A stretch of 12,552 bases of DNA, from the NCBI GenBank assembly GCA_020347085.1, contig CP070769.1:802429-814980 (forward strand), in the 5' to 3' direction. The notes beneath the pieces are model-generated. The model was not told the origin of the DNA, did no database searches, and saw only the letters and a list, made by a program, of their open reading frames with translations. Position 1 is the stretch's first letter; each line of letters opens with the position of its first letter. A program made the position numbers and the translations under genes. This document shows positions 6,254-12,284 of this stretch, piece by piece. The DNA is from Desulfobacterales bacterium. GTDB taxonomy: Bacteria; Desulfobacterota; Desulfobacteria; Desulfobacterales; C00003060.

Positions 6254-6811
6254 ATGAAAAGAATGCTCGCCGCGTGGATCGCCATCGCTCTTCTTATCTA
6301 TCCTTCCATCTGTATCGGTTCCTATCTCATTGAGCTGAAAAACGGGAAGAAGTTTTTCGTTTCCGAGTATTGGGACGAGGGCAGCCAGGTGAAGTTTCCT
6401 TACTACGGAGGCGTTGTCGCCATTCAAAAGGATCACATCCGTACCATCCGGGAATCAGACGTCCCCTACATAGAGGTCCAACCAGTGCCTGTGGAAGAAC
6501 CTGAAACTGAACCTGAACCAGCCCCGGCTCAAGCCAAGCCAGAGGCGGAGGAAGAGGCGGCAACAGTCCCCAAGGAAGAAACAGAGGAAGCAAAGAAACT
6601 GCTGGAAGAATTCAAGGTGGCTAAGGAACGTTTCGGCGCGTTTCGCTACATCATGACAGACGACGAGCTTTTCAAGTTCTCAGGGGAATTGAAAGGCCTT
6701 AGGGAAAAAATCATCCGCAAGGGATTCTACCGTGTTTACCGGGATCAGGTGGATGAAATACTTGCCATGCAAGATGAGATACGGGTCACGCTTGACAAAC
6801 GGCGTCAATGA
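6254..6811 (+). CDS. Secreted/periplasmic protein of unknown function, acidic linker plus helical C-terminus
   Basis: A 185-residue protein starting MKRMLAAWIAIALLIYP, a clear Sec signal peptide or single anchor (residues 1-22); no proper lipobox surrounds Cys20. Residues 23-65 form a small beta-rich domain (SYLIELKNGKKFFVSEYWDE, then a GGVVAIQKDHIRTI pattern), of a kind often seen in short deltaproteobacterial exported proteins. Residues 70-105 are a Pro/Glu/Ala-rich acidic linker, and 106-185 are a charged alpha-helical or coiled-coil region. I do not recognise a functional family. It is the only plus-strand gene inside the pilin cluster, sitting between the pilX-like gene (with which its 3' end overlaps by 7 bp) and the second pilW-like gene. 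A pilus-related role is possible by position only. Confidence 0.75.
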   Translation: MKRMLAAWIAIALLIYPSICIGSYLIELKNGKKFFVSEYWDEGSQVKFPYYGGVVAIQKDHIRTIRESDVPYIEVQPVPVEEPETEPEPAPAQAKPEAEEEAATVPKEETEEAKKLLEEFKVAKERFGAFRYIMTDDELFKFSGELKGLREKIIRKGFYRVYRDQVDEILAMQDEIRVTLDKRRQ

Positions 6812-8205
6812 ACCTCTCTCCAACTGATGATTTTGGGCGAATGGGTCTGAAAAGCGGCCAACACATAACAACTGTTATATTGGGCCTCGATGGAACCGTT
6901 AATAGTCACGGTTCTTTCCGACATCAGCGCCCCTTCAACGTTCAGTCCTGCACCGCCACCACCCGAAGCGGTGGTCGTGCCTGCAACCAGAATCAGCCCG
7001 TTCCAATTGGTGGTGCCTCCAAAGGCCACATCCCCATCCACCAAAAGGAGGCCCCAACCAGTAATATTGTTGAATCCCATAACACCGCCGGGACAGCCTG
7101 AGGGATCCACGTAGACGGTAACAAAGTCGGAAGAAGACCCATAAGTGTCGTTGCCGGGGATGCCTGTTTGAAGGCAACCATCAGCGCTCGTAAGCGTGAT
7201 ATCTCTCGCAGCCGTGTAGGTTCTGACAAGGGTCGTGATGTCATAATCCGCCGGGCCCTGCACCGGGTATGCCGGATTCCCGTTAAAGGTGCTCGAGGAC
7301 GCCCCGCTCGGATCGGTCACAGATGGCGTCTTTGTATAGACCGGCGGCAGGTCATCCCCCCCGCAATTTGTTCCACTACCGGCATCCATGCCGTTGATGT
7401 CGGCAGCACCCCCGTTGAAACTCACATCTTCCTCTGAATATAGGGCGGACGTTACTTCCGGGCCCGGGTGACGCACCACCTCGATTTCAATGACCTTCAT
7501 ACTCTGGTCATCTCCGGCCAAATTACCGCCGAATCCGTATGCCCTGATGATTTCAACCGGCTCATAGTTTGTGCCGCCTGACGTGGTGAATTGAACCAGC
7601 TGATACGGGCGGGCTGGATCTTCATACCCATAATAGACAATGCTGCCACGCGACGAAGTGGTGTGGCCGCCAGACGTGCTTCCATCATCATCAATGTAGT
7701 GGGGCGCTCCCGTGGTGTGTCCGTCCTGCTCGGCGTCGTATTCTCTCTTGTGTCTGATTTTCACCCCGAATTGGATACTCGTGGTCTGCGCCTTTAGGTT
7801 CCAAATGTTATTGGCCGTAATGCTCGTCCCCGTGTAACTGCCTGCAACCGGAAAATAATTCGTTTGGCCGGAGTCGTACTCGGCGTCCTGACTGTAGTCA
7901 AACCCTGCCGCGATTTGAGGCGTTAAGATATAAGCTGACCAGTCTGGATCCGGAGTTCCCCCGTTTGGATCGCCTGCCCAATAAGTCTCTCCGCTTGAGC
8001 CCTTAAGCCGCGCCCTTCCCTCTTCCAGCCCGCCTTCGGCCGAATAGTACGCCTCTTTGGCGAGCCTGTAATTCTTGCTGATCTTCAGCTCGTTGGAGGA
8101 ACTCAAATAGGCCGCCGTGCCCATGATGGCCAAGATTGCCACGAATAACAGACCCGTGACTAAAACCGAGCCACGCTCGTTGTCATATGGTTTTAGAAAT
8201 TCCAT
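6805..8205 (-). CDS. PilX-like minor pilus assembly protein
   Basis: A 466-residue protein. The N-terminus (residues 11-62: ERGSVLVTGLLFVAILAIMG then a YLSSSNELKISKNYRLAKEA pattern ending in YYSAEGGLEEG) is characteristic of PilX_N-type proteins, with one membrane helix at about 13-33 and the A-E-x-G-L-E motif. Cleavage would be after Gly12, but the residue at mature +5 is Thr17, not the usual glutamate. Residues about 250-450 form a glycine/asparagine-rich region with beta-helix-like turns and Cys281, Cys344, Cys371 and Cys446. It is far longer than typical PilX (about 150-200 aa), so the extra C-terminal domain is an added module as in other deltaproteobacterial pilX-like proteins. A strong AGGAGG lies 5 nt before the ATG. 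The gene is 38 nt downstream of the pilW-like gene, in one probable operon. Confidence 0.8.
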   Translation of the reverse strand: MEFLKPYDNERGSVLVTGLLFVAILAIMGTAAYLSSSNELKISKNYRLAKEAYYSAEGGLEEGRARLKGSSGETYWAGDPNGGTPDPDWSAYILTPQIAAGFDYSQDAEYDSGQTNYFPVAGSYTGTSITANNIWNLKAQTTSIQFGVKIRHKREYDAEQDGHTTGAPHYIDDDGSTSGGHTTSSRGSIVYYGYEDPARPYQLVQFTTSGGTNYEPVEIIRAYGFGGNLAGDDQSMKVIEIEVVRHPGPEVTSALYSEEDVSFNGGAADINGMDAGSGTNCGGDDLPPVYTKTPSVTDPSGASSSTFNGNPAYPVQGPADYDITTLVRTYTAARDITLTSADGCLQTGIPGNDTYGSSSDFVTVYVDPSGCPGGVMGFNNITGWGLLLVDGDVAFGGTTNWNGLILVAGTTTASGGGGAGLNVEGALMSERTVTINGSIEAQYNSCYVLAAFQTHSPKIISWREVH

Positions 8206-8243
8206 GGTATCCTCCTGAGGCCTTTTTAGGCATGCAACGCATT

Positions 8244-9329
8244 CTAAAAATGCGGACCCTGCTCATACGTGAAAGAGGCACTCTGCGTCTCATTGGTTAG
8301 GGTATCCTGTGCCAGGATGTAGTATGTCGTAAACTGGTTGTTGTGGCTTGGAATCACTCCGCAGTATGTATCGCCACCTTCTGCTGTCATCGTAATCGGG
8401 TCATCTCGATCCGTGTATAAGAGGGCAAACCCTAGACCAGAGACGTCAGTGATATCGGCACAAACAGCGACATCTCGATTATTCATGATCTGCCCCCCGG
8501 GAGGAGACTGCACGATATTCGCAATCGTAGGGCCTTCCGAATCCACGGGCTCTGTGGTCGTCGTTGTCGTGGTTCCTGGTTCAGTCGTTGTTGTTTCCGC
8601 GGTGGTCGTCGCGGACGTCGTGGTCTCGGACGTCGTGGTCTCCGATGTTGTGGTCTCCGACGTTGTGGTCTCTTCTGTTGTCGTCCCCACTGTGGTCGTC
8701 CCTTCGGTCGTAGTCCCCACGGTTGTCGTGGCCGTCGTGGTCGCGGCGCTGATGGCCAAATTCGGCACGACCACATCAGAGGTGAGTGTCCGTGTCCGGT
8801 AGCCCCCCGGATAATCCGGGTCGGGTTTCTGGGTTCTGGCTGTTAACTGGATGGTAATCCGCGTGACCGCGGCAAGGTCTCCCGCGGAAAGGGGGGTGGT
8901 CAATTGGTTATCATTGCTGTCGAAATATGTGAGCACAAGGCCATTTGCTGGAATATTCTCGGCCACAGGCTGACCGTCCATGGTCAGTTGCAGGTCGGTG
9001 GTGTCCAAGGCAAAGGTGATGTCCTCATCTGGATTGGTGTCGAGTATATCGCCATCCCCGTTGAGGTCCATGGTGAACTGAATGCTGTCAGAGTCTGCTG
9101 CAACGAGCCCTGCCCCGGTTGAACCGGTGGGATCATAGCCTGTCATGCGAAGCTTTGCAGTCAATATCTGCATGGCAGCACGCACATTTTCCTGCATATC
9201 AACAATCTGGTCCTCTCGGTCGTAGCTCTTGTCTTGTATGATAAAAGTAGCGGCAATGGCCCCGAGCACAATGAGGGAGGCAAAGATGGCTACCAAGATC
9301 TCGACGAGTGTGAATCCTTTTTCAGACAT
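8244..9329 (-). CDS. PilW-like minor prepilin with threonine-rich stalk (copy 2)
   Basis: A 361-residue paralogue of the gene at 4574-5734 with the same order of parts. MSEKG|FTLVE is a prepilin peptidase site (Gly5, Glu10), followed by a hydrophobic helix to about 32. A PilW-type body contains the acidic loop DLNGDGDILDTNPDED (88-103). A threonine-rich stalk runs from 197 to 259, and a C-terminal domain (about 264-361) carries Cys290 and Cys323. The stalk differs from copy 1: it is built on a five-residue period (TTTSE, TTTVG, TTTEG). The body is clearly similar over its length, for example GYDPTG and IQFTMDLNGDGD. A good ribosome site (AAAGGAG, 9 nt before ATG) is present. It follows the pilV-like gene by 44 nt and precedes pilX, the standard fimT-pilV-pilW-pilX order, so this is probably the ancestral copy. 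Confidence 0.87.
   Translation of the reverse strand: MSEKGFTLVEILVAIFASLIVLGAIAATFIIQDKSYDREDQIVDMQENVRAAMQILTAKLRMTGYDPTGSTGAGLVAADSDSIQFTMDLNGDGDILDTNPDEDITFALDTTDLQLTMDGQPVAENIPANGLVLTYFDSNDNQLTTPLSAGDLAAVTRITIQLTARTQKPDPDYPGGYRTRTLTSDVVVPNLAISAATTTATTTVGTTTEGTTTVGTTTEETTTSETTTSETTTSETTTSATTTAETTTTEPGTTTTTTTEPVDSEGPTIANIVQSPPGGQIMNNRDVAVCADITDVSGLGFALLYTDRDDPITMTAEGGDTYCGVIPSHNNQFTTYYILAQDTLTNETQSASFTYEQGPHF
8553..8741 (-). repeat. 15-bp-period threonine-rich tandem repeat
   Basis: The tract encodes residues 197-259 of pilW-like copy 2. The central part (about residues 201-245) is an in-frame five-codon repeat, including several TTTSE units in a row. Being a multiple of three, unit gain or loss would change stalk length without breaking the frame. 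Confidence 0.85.
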
Positions 9330-9373
9330 GACCGGAATCTCCTTTCATGGTTCCTGGCCCAAGGAAATCAGTC

Positions 9374-9760
9374 TTATTTGATAATGATTGTACCAAGTTC
9401 GATCTCATGGGATCTGTTCTGCCACTGGAATGTCACCTTCACATAAATGGTCTTCATATCATCATGAGGCTCGTTATCGTAAACCCTCCAGGATCGGGTG
9501 TAGTGGGTCTCAACGGTTTCATCAGAAGCTGAACTCACAATGCTATAATAATCGGCATTCTGAAATTCCTCTATTTTGTCCTCAACCAAGGTGGTGGCCT
9601 TTGTCATATGATCGGCAAACTTGTTGTAACCCATGATAGAGCCTGCCAGGGTGGCCATGGCCAGGAGGGCGAACGACAAAACGATGATCGCAATTAAGAC
9701 CTCCAGCAGGGTAAACCCTGTGGCGGAATATCTCCCTTTTTTCTTCATCTCTGCACTCAC
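9374..9760 (-). CDS. PilV/GspI-like minor prepilin
   Basis: A 128-residue protein with prepilin signal SATG|FTLLEVLIAI: cleavage after Gly15, +5 glutamate at Glu20, and a hydrophobic helix to about residue 38. The body has the PilV/GspI pattern of a short helical region (ATTLVEDKIEEFQNADYYSI) followed by beta strands (YTRSWRVYDNEP, then IYVKVTFQW). It is expected to be part of the minor-pilin priming complex. Two starts are possible: GTG 9760, which has a purine-rich GGGAAG 10 nt upstream, or ATG 9748, which has no well-spaced site; both give the same mature protein. It lies between fimT-like and pilW-like genes in the same orientation. Confidence 0.82.
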   Translation of the reverse strand: MSAEMKKKGRYSATGFTLLEVLIAIIVLSFALLAMATLAGSIMGYNKFADHMTKATTLVEDKIEEFQNADYYSIVSSASDETVETHYTRSWRVYDNEPHDDMKTIYVKVTFQWQNRSHEIELGTIIIK

Positions 9761-9822
9761 AATGATATGACTTCCCTTCCCTTCAAGATTCGCCGCGTGT
9801 AGTCATCATACTGGACAAGCCT

Positions 9823-10374
9823 CTACTCCCAAGTCGTCCCGTTGTGGGCATATAACCGCACCCGCCCGCTCACTAACACGGTGAGACCCCTTTGCCGGTC
9901 TTTCCTGGAGGCACCGATATCCTCTTTTGGAATGAGATACACAGCACCGGCTTTGTTGGCCAAACCTGTCGCCCTGAATGCAAACTTGTCGTCCGTAAAG
10001 GTTACCTTTCCCTTGATCGGGCTGCCGCTCGGATTGTTGCATGCAATATACCCGAACCCGATCCCCTTGTAATGATCTCCTATGTAAATCGTTTTTACCT
10101 CTTCACCCGATTCTGGACCATCGTTGTCCGCATCATTGTAGATCGTATAGCTGTCATTACTGGTATTGAAAGTTATCACATAGTCGTTGTTGCGAGATAT
10201 TGCCTTCTGCCTGGCCAACTGCATCTCAGTGAAGAGTTCCCTGGCAGCGCCGGTAGCCCTCGCTTTGGGCAAATAATCCCGATAGTTAGGAACCGCAATG
10301 GCCGCAATGACAGCCAGAACAGCCACCGCAATCATGAGTTCTACCAGGGTGAACCCTTTTTCCTGTCTCATCAT
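9823..10374 (-). CDS. fimT: FimT/GspH-like prepilin
   Basis: MMRQEKG|FTLVELMIAVAVLAV is a class III prepilin leader: Gly7 is the cleavage site and Glu12 the +5 glutamate. The helix is followed by PNYRDYLPKARATGAARELF and MQLARQKAISRNN, as in GspH/FimT-type pseudopilins. The C-terminus has the family's usual FRATGLANKAGAVYLIP and LTVLVSGRVRLY pattern. The protein is 183 residues. The start at ATG 10374 is preferred because GAGGTG lies about 7 nt upstream; GTG 10377 and ATG 10371 are alternatives. It heads the fimT-pilV-pilW-pilX operon and has a sigma-54-like promoter directly upstream. FimT-type minor pilins act in pilus initiation and, in some bacteria, DNA binding during uptake; which of these applies here is not shown. 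Confidence 0.82.
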   Translation of the reverse strand: MMRQEKGFTLVELMIAVAVLAVIAAIAVPNYRDYLPKARATGAARELFTEMQLARQKAISRNNDYVITFNTSNDSYTIYNDADNDGPESGEEVKTIYIGDHYKGIGFGYIACNNPSGSPIKGKVTFTDDKFAFRATGLANKAGAVYLIPKEDIGASRKDRQRGLTVLVSGRVRLYAHNGTTWE

Positions 10375-10397
10375 CACTTCACCTCGGGTATCTTAAC

Positions 10398-10413
10398 AGC
10401 AAGTTTTATGCCA
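10398..10413 (-). promoter_or_regulatory. Sigma-54 promoter for the minor-pilin operon
   Basis: Minus strand TGGCAT-AAAAC-TTGCT matches the -24/-12 consensus TGGCAC-N5-TTGCW at all positions but one, with correct spacing. Transcription would begin near 10387, giving a very short leader that still contains the GAGGTG ribosome site. Sigma-54 control of pilin genes (through PilR-type activators) is well known in other bacteria. Confidence 0.65.
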
Positions 10414-10454
10414 TCACGCACAATACATGTTTTGCTGGCCATTTGTAATAAAGA

Positions 10455-10470
10455 TATCAGTATGTTGATA
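10455..10470. promoter_or_regulatory. Possible upstream regulator/IHF site for the minor-pilin operon
   Basis: TATCA-N6-TGATA forms a short inverted repeat centred about 75 nt upstream of the predicted sigma-54 start, in an AT-rich stretch. On the minus strand TATCAACATACTG is close to the IHF consensus. An activator or IHF site is expected in this position for a sigma-54 promoter, but the match is weak. Confidence 0.25.
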
Positions 10471-10556
10471 GATAAATGGGGCGGATTTTGGCGCAGAATG
10501 CTTATATCCTCTATCTATTAAGCTTTCTAATAACTATTAAATTATTTAAAGGTCAA

Positions 10557-10576
10557 AGCCGTATCATATCACGGCT
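10557..10576 (-). terminator. Weak terminator-like hairpin at the end of thrC
   Basis: On the minus strand AGCCGT (overlapping the stop region) pairs with ACGGCT across an 8-nt loop, followed by TTTGACCTTT. The stem is only 6 bp and the T-tract is interrupted, so termination is tentative. Confidence 0.3.
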
Positions 10577-12077
10577 CCCGGGGAGGCAACGCAAGCGCCT
10601 CGGCTATGGCCTCGGCCGTCCGCTGGACAAAACGATCAAAGTCTTTCCCTTCAAGAGGCTTATCTGGCGTAGGGACCGCATCCAGGTCTTGAGGGTGCAC
10701 AAGCCGCGGGGCATTCTGAAGGGACGCTTTTGGCGCGATCTCGAATTCCGGGGGAAAGCGGTTTTCAAAATACATGGCCTGAAAACCGGCAAACTTCAGG
10801 GCATGGGCGGTGGCATTCAGGACGACCACATCGTCTTTGCCCACAATACCGCGCCCTTTCGCCTCGACCAAGCCGGCCAAGGTCTCACCCCCTTGGGTAC
10901 AGGCAATGTGTCCGTTGCGGTTGGCGGTGAGCTGCCAGTCCATGATCGCCTGCTCCTCCACTTCTGCAAAGAAGATGGCCTGGCTGCCTGCTTTATGGTT
11001 GTAGGTCTCCACCAGCTGAATCACGCGCGGCATGGAGACTGGGTTTCCGATCATGGCCGCTTGGGCTACACTGGGCCGGACCTTCACGGGCGCGAAGTGT
11101 CGCTTTGCAGGGTCGGGTTCCAAGTAATACCGATACACAGGGTTGGCGTGGGTCGATTGCACCCCAATGATCTTGGGAAGCCCGTCTATGATGCCAGCCT
11201 CAAAGAACTTCAAGAAACCGCTGATGATGGCCGTGATATTGCCAGCGTTTCCAATTGGCACCACCATGACCTTGCGGTCCATGTCGTAGTCAAAATCCTG
11301 GGCGATCTCGTAGGAATAAGACTCCTGGCCCCATATACGCCAGGCGTTCTTGGAGTTTAAAAGCGCCACGTTGTATTGTTCAGAGAGGGCTTCCACGACT
11401 TTCATGGAATCGTCAAAGACGCCAGGGATCTCAAAGACCACGGCGCCACTTCCCAGTGGCTGGGCCAGTTGCTGGGATGTGACCTTCTTGTGGGGAAGCA
11501 GTACGGCAGACTTCACCGCTGGCTGAAGATAAGCGGCATACAGGGCAGCAGAAGCAGAGGTGTCGCCAGTGGATGCACACACGGCAAGCACATCACCCAG
11601 CTTGCCGGTGTTGACAAGAAGGTTGATATAGCTCAGGGCACTTGCCATGCCCCGATCCTTAAAAGAGGCGCTCGGGTTTTGACCTTCGTTCTTAAAGTAG
11701 AACCGGGCACCCACAAGGTCCTGGAGGTATGCGTTCGCCTCCACCATGGGGGTGTGCCCCTCGCCCAGGTAGATGATTGCATCAAGGGGCATCATCGGTC
11801 CGATAAACTCGTGGAATCGGTATATTCCCTGGAGTGCCGGGATATTGAGCATCTTCCGATAATCAAAGATCTGGTGCCAGGTGCCCGAGGGGATCTGCTT
11901 CAATCGGTCAAAGGCAAGGTCAGTCAGAAGAAGCACGCTCTTGCAGGCAGGACAGGTATAGAGGAGGCGATGGATGTCATACTCTGTCTCACAGTCCAGG
12001 CACCGGTAGACCACTTGACCGCTGACGTTAGGGATCAGGTAGGGTTGTATATGGCTTGGAAAATCGTCGACCTTCAT
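10569..12077 (-). CDS. thrC: Threonine synthase with N-terminal zinc ribbon
   Basis: From ATG 12077 the protein is 502 residues. Residues 26-45 hold CxxC...CxxC (Cys26, 29, 42, 45), an N-terminal zinc ribbon seen in a subset of threonine synthases. The PLP-binding lysine is Lys140 in NPSASFKDRGMASA, followed by the CASTGDTSASAALYAAY loop and the GNAGNITAIISGFLKF phosphate-binding region, all typical of fold-type II threonine synthase. It converts O-phosphohomoserine to threonine in the cytoplasm. The frame extends to TTG 12128, but the extra 17 residues (beginning MSLAHFRHF) are encoded by the adjacent short repeat and are unlikely to be real protein. No clear ribosome site precedes ATG 12077; the repeat begins only about 14 nt upstream and may have replaced the native leader. 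The function call is strong, the start moderate. Confidence 0.92.
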   Translation of the reverse strand: MKVDDFPSHIQPYLIPNVSGQVVYRCLDCETEYDIHRLLYTCPACKSVLLLTDLAFDRLKQIPSGTWHQIFDYRKMLNIPALQGIYRFHEFIGPMMPLDAIIYLGEGHTPMVEANAYLQDLVGARFYFKNEGQNPSASFKDRGMASALSYINLLVNTGKLGDVLAVCASTGDTSASAALYAAYLQPAVKSAVLLPHKKVTSQQLAQPLGSGAVVFEIPGVFDDSMKVVEALSEQYNVALLNSKNAWRIWGQESYSYEIAQDFDYDMDRKVMVVPIGNAGNITAIISGFLKFFEAGIIDGLPKIIGVQSTHANPVYRYYLEPDPAKRHFAPVKVRPSVAQAAMIGNPVSMPRVIQLVETYNHKAGSQAIFFAEVEEQAIMDWQLTANRNGHIACTQGGETLAGLVEAKGRGIVGKDDVVVLNATAHALKFAGFQAMYFENRFPPEFEIAPKASLQNAPRLVHPQDLDAVPTPDKPLEGKDFDRFVQRTAEAIAEALALPPREP

Positions 12078-12090
12078 AGCAATGATTTGT

Positions 12091-12133
12091 GAAAGTGAGC
12101 TAAAGTGTCTAAAATGAGCTAAACTCAAGTGCC
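12091..12133 (-). repeat. Left inverted repeat of the four-helix-bundle cassette
   Basis: The plus strand carries three spaced CTAAA units (GAGCTAAAGTGTCTAAAATG, then AGCTAAACTC). The 15-bp core CTAAAATGAGCTAAA (12109-12123) is the exact reverse complement of 12254-12268. Translated on the minus strand it gives LAHFRHF-type residues, which explains the false N-terminal extension of thrC. Confidence 0.75.
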
Positions 12134-12226
12134 AATAGACATGAAGCTTGACGATAACCGAATGACTCGTTCGGCAAACTGGCCGGTTCGCTTTTCCAGC
12201 TTCTCTCCAAACTCCTTGTTATCCAT
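12125..12226 (-). pseudogene. Truncated four-helix-bundle (S23/IVS-type) protein
   Basis: Minus-strand ATG 12226 opens a 33-codon frame, MDNKEFGEKLEKRTGQFAER followed by VIRLSSSF, then a stop (TGA 12125-12127) inside the left repeat. The first 28 or so residues match the start of small four-helix-bundle proteins related to those encoded in 23S rRNA intervening sequences (pattern: E-F/K, L-E-K-R-T, F-A, R-I-I-R-L), which are normally about 120 residues. Everything after the first helix is missing, as if deleted up to the repeat. The fragment is bounded on both sides by inverted repeats. The family's function is not established. Identification rests on one helix, so it is moderately sure. Confidence 0.6.
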
Positions 12227-12250
12227 GCTAGGGTTCCATTGCACCGGGTC

Positions 12251-12284
12251 AACTTTAGCTCATTTTAGGCATTTTAGGCACTTG
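12251..12284 (+). repeat. Right inverted repeat of the four-helix-bundle cassette, overlapping the serS 3' end
   Basis: Begins AACTTTAGCTCATTTTAGGC and ends TTTTAGGCACTTG. The core TTTAGCTCATTTTAG (12254-12268) is a perfect inverted match to 12109-12123. The last codons and stop of the seryl-tRNA synthetase gene (TSA-stop) fall within it. Confidence 0.75.

Noticed and set aside
9892..10521. Long plus-strand frame opposite the fimT-like gene
   Set aside because: The minus-strand frame has a prepilin leader and a FimT C-terminal motif; the plus frame has neither features nor a start signal.
10476..12092. Two long plus-strand frames (10476-11360 and 11376-12092) opposite thrC
   Set aside because: They are shadows of the strongly supported threonine synthase gene and show no recognisable domain.
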